Shown here: one piece after another, positions 55,375 through 64,000 of the stretch
How positions within the stretch are numbered: position 1 is the stretch's first letter
Layout: each line of letters begins with the position of its first letter
Origin: Nemopilema nomurai
Lineage: Eukaryota; Cnidaria; Scyphozoa; Rhizostomeae; Rhizostomatidae
Length of the DNA: 64,000 nucleotides
Assembly (NCBI GenBank): GCA_003864495.1
Contig: PEDN01001356.1
Span: forward strand, 620,001 to 684,000
Reading direction: 5' to 3'
Translations under genes and position numbers: made by a program
Notes under the pieces: model-generated
The model's input: only the letters and a program-made list of their open reading frames with translations
Database searches by the model: none
What the model was told of the DNA's origin: nothing

Positions 55375-56215
55375 TCACGTTTTGGTCCTTATGCTCGTGG
55401 GAACATGCTGCTTTATTCTATCCTCAAATCTTTGAGTAGTGCGTCCTACATACCGAGCTTCACATCGGCAACAAAATTCGTAAACGACTAAACTTTTTTT
55501 GTGGGCAGGAATGCAATCCTTTTTGGTGGAGGGAAACATGTTCTTAGCACTGTAAACCACACGAGGATTCACAGCTGAATAGCAGAAACTGATGGCTTTT
55601 TTTATCTGATTTTCAAATTTTAGCGAAACATCACCAATCCAAGGTAATTTGAGGTAAACAGGGCACACTTTCCAGGTCCAAAATGCTTGTCAGAGATGAA
55701 ACTGGCAATTTTTTGTTTGAAACACTTCGAGATGATATCGTCAGGGTAGCCATTTTCAATAAGGATACGTTTTATTGTATCAAGTTCGGAAATGAGCTTA
55801 GTTTTGGAACAAATCATGAGCGCCCTGTGAACTAAGGTTTTGATGAGACCAATTTTCCTTTCTTTAGGGCTAAAGGAATTCCAGCGAATATATTGACCAG
55901 TAAATGTTGGTTTCCTATAGACACTGGTGAAAAAGGAATCGCCCTCCTTTTGAACCGAAACATCCAGAAAAATCAAGGAGTTGTTTTGCTCCTTCGCTAT
56001 AGTGAATTTTAGGGCTGGATGTAACGAGTTAAGTTTTCCATGAAAATAGTCACACTCCAGCTCCGAATCAAAAATGACGTACGTATCGTCAACATAGCGA
56101 AAATAGACTGCGGGCTCTTTGGTTTGTTCAACAAGCTTGTTTTCATAAAAACCGACAAAGATGTTAGCTAGTGCCGGACCCAAAGGGCTACCCATTGCTA
56201 CTCCATCAGTCTCGC
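55375..56215 (-). pseudogene. Penelope-like reverse transcriptase with GIY-YIG endonuclease
   Basis: The RT palm shows DGVAMGSPLGPALANIF, YFRYVDDTYVIF (catalytic Asp pair), LIFLDVSV and VYRKPTFTGQYI. It is open from 56540 to 55620, but the part above about 56215 has no RT similarity that I can see. After a frameshift near 55660 the chain continues KLPWIGDVSLKFENQIKKA and ends with a GIY-YIG nuclease (VVYEFCCRCEARYVGRTTQR then FEDRIKQHVP). RT followed by GIY-YIG defines Penelope-like elements. Confidence 0.85.
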
Positions 56216-56631
56216 GTTGTTTCTTTAGTGTTGGTAGCGTTGCTGTGATTTCTGATACTTTAGAACTAAGTTGGTGCCTATTGGGGGCAATGGTGAGTTT
56301 AGGGCCGCAAAAAAGCCAATTACAACGCAAAAACGTCGCAGAGCTATCGAGAAGCCCGAGATAAGATAAAATAACTACGGGGCAATTTTTATGTTTGTGT
56401 TGGCCAAGTAACTGGGATCGGCAGTGATTATCCACTATATACTTTGCAAGAACCAAAGGGCAGGCTTTGCACTTTAACGGATTTCGAAGTATCGCCAGTC
56501 GTGCATTGTTCAAATAGAGTCGGAGCCGATTCAGGGGCAACCTAGGAATCAGCTAAAAACGGATATTTTTCTAAGGGTCAAAGGTTTTTCGATGGAGAAT
56601 TAACAGGGTATCACTCAAACGATTTTAAGCT

Positions 56632-56830
56632 TAAACTGCCCTAAATTTCGAAAACTACGAGAAAGACGGTGACGTGTAACATACCCCCAATATTTTCGAG
56701 CACGAAGCAAGTTTTTCCTGTCAGCTTTTTCGGACTTGGCAAATAGGAAGGTGTCATGTCGTATTGTTTGTTTCATGCGGCGGTCGCTTGGCCCCATGAC
56801 TCGCCGGCAAAAGTTCCTTAGAGGGTGTTA
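56632..56830 (+). repeat. Dispersed repeat R1, copy 2
   Basis: The pair of 12479-12697 (see there), same orientation, about 85-90 percent similar by eye, also ending GAGGGTGTT. It lies 0.4 kb beyond the truncated 5' end of the Penelope element. Confidence 0.8.
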
Positions 56831-58094
56831 ATTTTAGCGAGTTGTAAACTGGATTAACTGTCGCCTCTGGACGCTGTCAAACTTTAAATGGACGTGCACT
56901 CGATCTTGCATGTCAAAATTGGAATGAGCGGTGCGCTTCGCGAAAACAGGTTTGCATTTCCAGGACGGGGAATCAAGATCGCATTGCCGCACGGGATTGC
57001 AAAAGCAACTGAAGCGAATGTTCATAGAAGAAATTCAGTAAACTTTGGAAGCAAGGAGAATAAGGATTATATATAACTGAGTTGAATTGATATGATGATT
57101 CAGACGATTCGCTCTGACGATTCGCATTGTGAAATGGTGTTTGGTTGCTCATCAATAACTTTGTTCTCACACTTATTTAGATTGATTAAAGTTAATTTTC
57201 GGTTGTTTTAGACATGTACCTAGAGGTTTTTACAGTTCTTAAGAGAAAATATATACTTCGTCTTGTTTAAACTGGAAATTGAAAAGTCACTACTTTTTGC
57301 TGAATTTAGGCCAAATCCTCGAGTTGACCGAAATTTGCTAAAAAATAACTCCTCAAAAAAGAAACCAATATCAAAATATCAAATATTGTTCATAGCAAAG
57401 ACATAAATAAAGTGGTTTTTCTTGTTATTAAGGCCATGTCATGTATTTCACATATAAAAAGACCCGATGAATTTCAGACAATCTGGTTGAGATGAGTAAA
57501 CATTTGCTCACCTACAGCTCTGCCAAATTCCATTAAATATAATGAAATATGTGATTTTTGATTAGTTAAAGAATTGTTTACTAGGTTTTTCCAGTTTAGA
57601 ATTCTAGAGATGACAAGGCAGTGATATAAGAGCTTCCCTTGCTCCGTGTACCTTAACGACAGCAGCTCTATCCAACCCACATGTTGACACAAAGTTGCTC
57701 AAAAATAGCTCACTGTAATCCCAAAAATGTACAAAAGTTTCGATTTATATAAACAGTAGACTTATGCCACTGAAGGTTTTTCAGCTTCTACAAGCAAGAG
57801 AACACCAAACTTTCAAAAAGTCAAGTCTTATCTAGTTTGCCTTGCACTACCACCAGAGAATCGCAAAGTCATTAACAGTAAAACTTGCTCAAAAATAACC
57901 CTGCGTAGATACCGAAAAGGGCCAAAATTTTCAATCTTACAACAAAAACGAGACAACAAACAATTGTATAACGGTGTTGGGGATCCGTTCCAATACGTTA
58001 CAAGAACAGAATATGCCTGTTTGTTCGATAAAGCGGTAAAAACTTCACATTTGCCTTACCATTGTATGCTTAATAGGGCTAGGTAGGAGAGTAA
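56831..58094. other. Non-coding region with a diverged repeat of about 200 bp
   Basis: No gene. TTGCT(C/A)AAAAATA followed by (G/A)C(T/C)C recurs at 57334, 57694 and 57895 within loosely similar surroundings (360 and 201 bp apart), suggesting an old tandem repeat. Confidence 0.35.
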
Positions 58095-60985
58095 TCAAAT
58101 GGAAGTCAGAAACCTTGCCAAAGCGGCAAAAGGGCCTTCGTGCCGCTCTAAAGGTATTTTGGTTATTCTTTGCAACCCTTCCTTATAGGGTATGCTTTCC
58201 CACATTGTGTTGTCGCTGCATTTAAATGTATGCTTTCCTTTGATTCTGTCACCATCTATAGCTTGATTTGCAACCCAATATCTAAGAGAAGTAATATCGT
58301 CTTCCGGCACGAAAAAGTCCTTCAGACGTTGCAACGAATAAGCGTTTACGCATGTGAAAAGACCACAGCTTGTACTATCATTTTGCTGCTGGAGCCCTGC
58401 TTCACTTAGACTTATAAGTTTGAAACGTTTGATGTTGAGAGGTTGGTTCAAATATACCGAGGCTCTTGACAAATACTCTAATGTGTACCTAAAAGCTGTT
58501 TCATCTGCATCTCTTGATGTGCATGAGTCACAATGCACGATGGTGCCTTTTTTAAAAAGTACACCAATTATGCTCCAGTGGTTATCTTGATGGTATGGTA
58601 TCAGTAAAAGGTCACCATCGAAACTAGTACGGGCTTGCAGTAGTGCTCTACAAAGAGTTGTGCTATTTTTGTTTTGCCCTCGCAAAGCTATGAAAAATTG
58701 AGTTGGTAAAAAGTCGCTGTTTTCTATCTCCTCCCCTTTACTTTCAAGGCCAGTCTCTGCAGTTATGATGTTCAGAAAAAAATGTATGACATCAGAAGCC
58801 ATTTCATTATCTTCAGCCAGGAGTTTAACATCACTAAAACGTAAATTCGCACAAGGAAATTCTAATAAACCAAACCAATATCTCTCTAGTTCTAACATTT
58901 GCCTAGCAGTTTGAAATGTGTGCCATGACTTTTCCAAAGGTTCCAGATGGAGTAAATCATCTTTCACATAAAATATCATTCTGGATGTTGTCTGTGGAAA
59001 TTTTGATGATACGAATTTTGATTTTGAAACTTCTTGGAAGTAGCTGTCGTTAAAACGCACTGCCACATCATCACCGCCAAACACTATGCAGTTGTAATGA
59101 CCATCAATGATATTAGTTTTGCCTAAAAAGTTAATCACTGCGATAAGAGTATAAGACTCCGTGGAACTAGCAGTTTCCCCCAAAACAACGTTTTTTATAT
59201 CAAGTTTTGGTGACACAGTGATTGGCACAGGGTTGATGACACCAGAACATGTGACAGTATTGAATACATTGCGATCTAAAACGATGGTCATGACTGCCGG
59301 TGCATGTTCATGACTGTAAGAACGATGTAAAAAGTTTGAATCTGGAATTTCACAATGGCACTCACCACCAACATGATTTCACTGGGAAATGGTACACCAA
59401 TCCCATATTAGAGACTGTATAGTTGCATTATGATAATTAGAATTTCCCACTGGCAGATACAGGCAAAAGGCATTTTCAATGTTGCCTTAGACTGTACCAC
59501 AACTAAGGCACTTACGGATATGTAGTGTACGTGTATCAAACATGCCACCAAGGAAAGAATCATTATAGCTCGTGTCATCTATTATACTAGACAGTATCCT
59601 TGTCATGCATTCAAAAGAATCAATTTGTACGTTAGAATCTTCACCCTCAGATGTAACAAAAGTTTTTATGGTCTTCATAGCTCGAGTATAATCAAGAGGC
59701 CCATGGTTTGACATACAGATATCTTTGTGCACTGCTTGTAGCAGGTTTAGCATCTTGCTTGAGTACGGTAGATCCTCAAAGAACCAATAAATCACAGATC
59801 CACATAAAATTTGAAGCAACGAGTTCAAGTAGCAGGTGTTATGAGTATTCTTTATGCCACGTTTACTAAGAATTTGCAGTGGGGCAATACTTTTTTTCTG
59901 CCGATAGGGATTCCCAGTCAGCAAAATAAATATCGAGTGTCTTCCCTAGTTCATCTGGGGATTTATATCTAAGCATATATTGAAAGTTAGCAAAGCCTTT
60001 TAAATTTGACTTTGCGCATAAAGGGCAAACAAAACTTTCAATTCGGTCACACTTTTGATGGTACCAATTCAAACAGATATAGCACAGGATCCACTCGTCA
60101 AGACCCCTTCCACTGTCTGAGTTTGGGGCATCTGTTTCGCCACATGCATAACAAATATCGCTGTTGCAGTTGGCTTCCTCTACGAATTTCTCCTTTTCGT
60201 TCACGGGCAATTGACACCACCTCTCTTGCAATACCTTGCGCAATCTGTCCATAGAGCCACCACATTCTTTGACAGCTTTGTCATAAAACTTGTTTTTAAA
60301 AACAGAAAAACCGGGCTTTTCACTAACACTAACAAAACTATCCTGTTCGGGTTCACTGCAGCTGTCTAGAATTTCTATATCATCACTAGCTACTGAATTC
60401 AATTTTACTTCACCATCTATCGGTATTCTAGAATATGATTTTTCTATTCCCTGATCGAAATTAAGTTCTCTCTTAACCTTTTTAGAATCTTTTTTTAAAC
60501 CCTTGCTTTTTCTTCCCATCACATCCTTCTCCGCCTGTGTCGCCGCAAAATGAACAGAATGTTTAGGGGGTTGTTGATAGGTACCTGCCTTATTATGGCG
60601 TTCATTTTTACCGTTTGGATTTGGCTTTTTAGACCAACTCTCTTCTAGAGTATGAATTTCTATGTTATTATCTTCTTCGCTACTAGATAGTGAAGCTTCC
60701 TTACACAATTTATTAACAGTGCTTTTCCAGCTTCTGCTTGCTCTCTTTTTATCGGTATTCTGGTTTATTTACACTTTTCTTTGTATGCTGCTTAGCTTCA
60801 GTATTCATTTCTACAAGCAATTCATTCAAAAACTGTCTTCTCAAGCCTCTCTGATCTTCCCAACATTTTTTGATAAACTTGTGCATAGGCATTTTCAAAT
60901 TTCCCTTATCAATCTTTTTCATGTTGAAGAAATGCTCAGCATATGCATTAGCATATGCAAAGCTTATACGTTTATCATGGGGTTC
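58095..60985 (-). pseudogene. HMG box-PHD-USP-Ulp1 fusion protein gene, broken
   Basis: The N-terminal stretch about 60985-60747 (FAYANAYAEHFFNMKKIDKG) is in another frame. The main frame from about 60745 has basic/acidic linkers, an HMG-box-like helix set (PGFSVFKNKFYDKAVKECGG, RWCQLPVNEKEKFVEEA) and a PHD finger (ICYACGETDAPNSD, WILCYICLNWYHQKC, FVCPLC). After a frameshift in an A7 run (59891-59897) comes a ubiquitin-specific protease: Cys box GIKNTHNTCYLNSLLQILCG, zinc-ribbon-like CLSCG and CHC, and His box DGHYNCIVFGGDDVAVRFND. A Ulp1/C48 SUMO-type protease follows: HQDNHWSIIG (His), IVHCDSC (Asp), LQQQNDSTSCGLFTC (Gln, Cys). Two stops, TAA near 59488 and TGA near 59383, lie in the otherwise single USP-Ulp1 frame. 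59291-58095 is fully open. No Met start is visible in the main frame, so an upstream exon is likely. Confidence 0.75.
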
Positions 60986-60989
60986 CAGT

Positions 60990-61239
60990 CAATTGCCGCA
61001 AAACCTTCACAAGCCAAATTAAAGATTTAATATCAGATAAATTTAAGGATAAAGTAGGATTCAAGAGAGCTTTGGGAATTCATGGAGCTGGTTATATTCT
61101 TGATTCTACTGATGTGAATCCTCTTGATTACTCTTTAGCAACTATTCGCGGTGACGGTCTAAGAGATGACATAACTAAAGCATTTGCGAAAATGATTCAC
61201 CATAAAATAGAACGCAAAAAGAGCTGTGATGATGACTAG
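60990..61239 (+). pseudogene. Fragment of an uncharacterised multicopy gene (part 1)
   Basis: Reads NCRKTFTSQIKDLISDKFKD, ALGIHGAGYILDS and NPLDYSLATIRGDGLRDDIT, ending at TAG 61237. Pattern resembles uncharacterised proteins abundant in coral genomes, from memory. It starts where the divergent HMG-PHD-USP gene's N-terminal frame ends, so the two may be adjacent genes of one unit. No domain assigned. Confidence 0.35.
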
Positions 61240-61323
61240 CGCACTTCCCATATTTCATTTGAGAACTTGGTTGACCAATTAGACGAATATGAGCCAATGA
61301 AATAAATTTACAATGTAATTGCG

Positions 61324-61856
61324 ATGTCCCTCAATCCTTCTTGTAAAACAAATGATCATGGCTTTGCCGTCATTCCTCCTCTGCAAGCAAATAAAGTTTG
61401 GTCTATTTCAGGATATTGGCAACAGCTTTTAACTGGAAATCCATCACCATCCGCACTTGCATCAGGAATGGTTATCCATAGAGTCACTGGTAGTAAAGAG
61501 GTAATAAATCTGCTAAGCAAATCTGGCGTCACGCCCAGTTACATCACAATACTTGAAACAGGCAAAAAATGGGCGAAGAGAATTGAATACGAGAAGAGGA
61601 TACGACAAGAGAATTGAAAAGAAGGACAGCCCCACCATGCATGCAGCCACTAAAACCGACACATATAACTCTGGATAACAATGATGGAAGGCAGATGACC
61701 TTAACTGGCGTTGGTACGACCCATGATACAACAGGGACAATCAATCAGCCGACGCTGCCTGGTGAAATAGAGTATCAGCCGTCTGAGCCCTCAGAAGTTC
61801 TATATGAAGTATATGATGATGAATATGATCAAATTGATATGGCGAATACAAAGTAG
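61324..61856 (+). pseudogene. Fragment of an uncharacterised multicopy gene (part 2)
   Basis: First frame 61324-61617 (FAVIPPLQANKVWSISGYWQ, GMVIHRVTGSKEVINLLSKS, TPSYITILETGKKWAK). After a frameshift near 61610 the second frame runs to 61856 (ITLDNNDGRQMTLTGVGTTH, acidic tail EVYDDEYDQIDM). The DNxD...TLTGxGTTH block recalls an uncharacterised protein family seen many times in corals (memory, not checked). Probably the continuation of part 1 after a TAG and a short gap. Confidence 0.4.
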
Positions 61857-61880
61857 GAGTGAAAAAGAGTCCCCCCCCAT

Positions 61881-62129
61881 TGTTGTAACAGGATATTTCT
61901 TATATTGTATAACCTCGTTTTCATTTGTACTTCGTTTAGTTTTATGTCCATCATGTAATTAATCTATTGTATGCCGTTAGTATAAATATCATGTGATTCT
62001 GTAGATGAGGGCTCCTTTTTGATTATGCACGAGAACAAGAATGTAAGCAAAGAACAAGATCTCATTTCTTCGTTTCTCACATGAAATCCTCTCGCATAAG
62101 TCTGCGCCATACAGCGTAAGACCTTTACA
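61881..62129 (+). repeat. Candidate 5' LTR of the gag-pro retrotransposon
   Basis: Begins TGTTGTAACA and ends CTTTACA (TGT...ACA), with TATAAATAT at 61979-61987. It is followed after 4 bases by TGGTGTAGGACCCG, a possible primer-binding site, and then by the gag start at 62199. The 3' LTR would be beyond the window, so this is position-based inference. Confidence 0.5.
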
Positions 62130-62198
62130 AAAGTGGTGTAGGACCCGAAATCGTGCGTGCCTTCACAAACGTGTAGGACCCGATTAAATAACACCACA

Positions 62199-63572
62199 AT
62201 GACATCGCCGGAAGAAGTTCTTGGAATCGTCAAAGGACTCGCTGATGTTGTTCGTGACCACCATAATTCATCAAAAGAGGTTACGAATCAGACTCAGCAG
62301 CAGATCCAAGACCTTTTGCATGCCGTTGCTGACCTTTCGCTCTCCATTCGTGCCCGCGATGCCTCACCTCACCAATCTATTCGCTTACCTCCTCTCAGCC
62401 TGCCACAATTCACGGGAGCTGAACCGATCGACCGTTTTGCCGAGCAGTTAACCCAAGTTTTGGCAACATCTGGGGTTTCTCCACGCCTCTGGCTCACCTA
62501 CCTTAAACAACAAAGCCAGAAAGACTCTCGTGCCTTCGACATAATCTGCGCCTTCGAAACCTCCAACGCCACAAAATTCACTTCGAAAACTACGCCTGAT
62601 GAGTTTTGTACCCTCTACGATCAATGTCTTCACAATTTATGCCGCCAGCGGGGAATTCCGAAAGAGGAACAGCTTCGTCAACTCTTGGCCGTTTATTACT
62701 CTATGCGCCAACAACCTCAAGAGTCTGTATCTAATTTTGCCCACCGATTCCTCGAAACCCAACACTCCTTGGAAAAACTTCTCCCAGGCATTCACACCTC
62801 TCCAGATGGCCAGCAGCTAGAGCCGATACACGCCTTTGCCATGAAGCTTCACCCACCCATTGCCAAGGATCTCTTGAGCCGAGATGAACCTTTCAAATCC
62901 CTTCCTGCTATCATCGAAGCCGCCAAACGCCATGAATCTGTTCTGCCTTCTACGGACCCTTTGCCTAAGGCGCTCTTCGCTGAACCAAACAAAACACCTC
63001 CTGGATCAGGTATGAAGAATTTTTCAAGCTCCTCATTGCCTTCGCTAATCTGTAGAAACTTTAACAAATTTTCTCATTCGCATTGTCAATTACCTGGCAA
63101 TAACTGTAGGTTTAAACGCTTGCACAAATGCTTGAAATGTAATAAGTTTGCCTGTAAAGAGATTTATCATGAGCAGCATACTAATTCTCCTGTTACTCAG
63201 GCATCTACAACTCCTCGTCATAGAAATTTTGTTCGCCATATTCCCAAAGTTTCCGCTCATACAGCTGTCTCTAATTCACATGAGTCGGTTTTACTTAGTT
63301 CAGTAAAGCAAATTGTTAACGATTCTCTTGTTGATTTGCGCCAAGAACTCACTACCAGCATTAAAAGGGAAGTGGAAAAGTGTCTTCCACAACCCTCGGT
63401 TACCCCTTTTTCTGCCTCGGCAGACTCTTCGCAAGATCCTCTTTTTGGCATGCCAGCCATCACAGCTTTGCCCACCAAGTCCAAAATTTCGGCTATCGAT
63501 CTTGCGAATAAAAACAATTCTGTGGACAAAGGTTTCTTCTGCGGGTGTGTCCTTACCCTTGCCTCTCGATAG
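62199..63572 (+). CDS. gag: Gag of an LTR retrotransposon
   Basis: Structural protein of the retroelement particle. ATG 62199 is chosen because upstream sequence looks like LTR and primer-binding site; an in-frame ATG at 62157 also exists. About 457 aa: an N-terminal helical part (SPEEVLGIVKGLADVVRDH), the central capsid-like region (LPQFTGAEPIDRFAEQLTQV, EEQLRQLLAVYYSMRQQPQE, SVSNFAHRFLETQHSL, FAMKLHPPIAKDLLSR), then a Cys/His cluster (CRNFNKFSHSHC, GNNCRFKRLHKCLKCNKFAC) as a nucleic-acid-binding finger. It ends in a frame that overlaps the protease frame, as expected if Pro is made by frameshifting or if one base is lost near 63545. Confidence 0.7.
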   Translation: MTSPEEVLGIVKGLADVVRDHHNSSKEVTNQTQQQIQDLLHAVADLSLSIRARDASPHQSIRLPPLSLPQFTGAEPIDRFAEQLTQVLATSGVSPRLWLTYLKQQSQKDSRAFDIICAFETSNATKFTSKTTPDEFCTLYDQCLHNLCRQRGIPKEEQLRQLLAVYYSMRQQPQESVSNFAHRFLETQHSLEKLLPGIHTSPDGQQLEPIHAFAMKLHPPIAKDLLSRDEPFKSLPAIIEAAKRHESVLPSTDPLPKALFAEPNKTPPGSGMKNFSSSSLPSLICRNFNKFSHSHCQLPGNNCRFKRLHKCLKCNKFACKEIYHEQHTNSPVTQASTTPRHRNFVRHIPKVSAHTAVSNSHESVLLSSVKQIVNDSLVDLRQELTTSIKREVEKCLPQPSVTPFSASADSSQDPLFGMPAITALPTKSKISAIDLANKNNSVDKGFFCGCVLTLASR

Positions 63573-64000
63573 TTGCTGTTCTGTTTCGCTGGTGAGTCAA
63601 AAACACGCCGATACCGTGGCGAAGTATAATTCAAATTGTAAATTCACCAAATTGGAACAGCACGTCCCTGTCTCGGTAGCTGGACCATGCTCAGCCCTTC
63701 GGGCAGTTGGTACCATGCAAGTCCCCATAGTCTGGGAAAACGGTAGGTCGACCACTTTTACAATGCTGGTAGTTCCTAACCTAACATGGCCAATCTTGTT
63801 TGGTCAAAATCATCTACACCAAACAGATGCTATCATTCGTTCTCGTGAACTTACTGTGTATTTTGCAAATAAGGCCATGGATTTTGAAGTTAAGTGTTAT
63901 GATTCGAACCCCGCACTTGCTTTTCCAAGTTTAGATTTCTCTAGGCCAGGATCTATTGCTAATGTTACATGTCTGCTTACCGCGAAGCCTACGCTTACTG
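63543..64000 (+). CDS. Retropepsin-like protease of the same retrotransposon, cut by window end
   Basis: In a different frame from gag: LPLDSCCSVSLVSQKHAD stands where a DTG/DSG-type active site is expected (here LDSCCS), followed by VPVSVAGPCSALRAV, VPIVWENGRSTTFTMLVVPN and WPILFGQNHLHQTDA, typical of the protease region of coral gypsy-like elements as I remember them. No stop before the window end. RT and integrase would follow outside. The active-site variant makes the enzyme call tentative. Confidence 0.55.

Larger units (their letters stand above)
52138..56230 (-). mobile_element. Penelope-like element (RT and GIY-YIG) split by a DIRS-type element
   Basis: The minus-strand order is reverse transcriptase (about 56215-55620), GIY-YIG endonuclease (55668-55375), and a 3' tail (about 55320-55111 and 52325-52138). 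The tail is cut by the 52326-55110 insertion: joining 52325 to 55111 restores the order seen in the uninterrupted copy at 40553-40940. The 5' end is truncated inside the RT, just before GVAMGSPLGP. Confidence 0.8.

Noticed and set aside
56216..56540. N-terminal extension of the Penelope RT frame as part of the polymerase
   Set aside because: No RT motif is visible before GVAMGSPLGP, and the element is probably 5' truncated there. The extension is likely flanking sequence that happens to be open.
59880..59905. A-AAA-AAG heptamer at the PHD-to-USP frame change, a possible programmed -1 frameshift
   Set aside because: The downstream USP frame needs a +1 (or -2) shift, not -1, and no stem-loop is evident. 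A one-base indel in the A7 run is simpler.
1..64000. tRNA, rRNA or snRNA genes
   Set aside because: No cloverleaf-like, ribosomal or snRNA sequence was recognised by eye. A covariance-model scan would be decisive.

Overview
This is eukaryotic DNA from an invertebrate animal, most likely an anthozoan cnidarian (coral or anemone). Canonical GT-AG introns are visible and there are no bacterial operons or ribosome binding sites. The TE repertoire (THAP transposases, CR1/RTE-like LINEs, Penelope-like, DIRS-like, BEL and gypsy retroelements, many hATs, piggyBac) resembles what I remember of coral genomes. The taxon is inference. I found no rRNA, tRNA or CRISPR.

The window is almost entirely transposable elements, largely nested in one another. 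Several nests are proved by target-site duplications (TSDs) that I could read. 1-5.4 kb: a broken THAP/Kolobok-type gene (minus), split by a block with a degraded CRESS-type Rep gene, a 135-bp tandem array and a tyrosine-recombinase/Myb gene. 5.7-10.85 kb: a piggyBac element split by hAT-1 (7801-10365, TSD CATACATA). 11.3-12.1 kb: a two-exon MADF-domain gene running into a Penelope tail. 12.7-20.4 kb: a BEL/Pao remnant split by hAT-2 (13325-19962, TSD CACTTAAC), itself split by a CR1-like LINE. 20.4-29.1 kb: a Myb-type fragment, a SWIM-YqaJ-PHD-PHD-Ulp1 gene, a Mutator-type transposase, hAT-5 and a C2H2 gene, all decayed.

29.5-39.8 kb is the most interesting part. hAT-4 was split by hAT-3 (29499-37765, TSD GCTCTCTC), and hAT-3 was split by an apparently intact 5277-bp transposon (29692-34968, AT on both sides). 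That transposon carries two convergent, fully open spliced genes: a THAP-DDE transposase (480 aa) and a SWIM-YqaJ nuclease-PHD protein (587 aa). I take it to be an ISL2EU-like autonomous element. A second, decayed copy with the same convergent layout is at 47.7-50.4 kb.

40.5-47.1 kb holds another Penelope tail, an RTE-like LINE abutting a gypsy integrase, and a nearly complete piggyBac transposase. At 50.8-51.8 kb, four short minus-strand exons with matching splice phases reveal part of an ordinary host-type gene. 52.1-56.2 kb is a Penelope-like element split by an internally deleted DIRS-type element. 58.1-61.0 kb encodes a broken HMG box-PHD-USP-Ulp1 protein, followed by fragments of an uncharacterised gene on the plus strand and the 5' part of an LTR retrotransposon (LTR, gag, protease) cut by the window edge.

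How the genes work together: most transposases probably served only their own element. The biologically coherent units are the THAP-DDE plus YqaJ pair, and the chromatin/ubiquitin/SUMO-type fusion proteins that appear to travel with transposons here.
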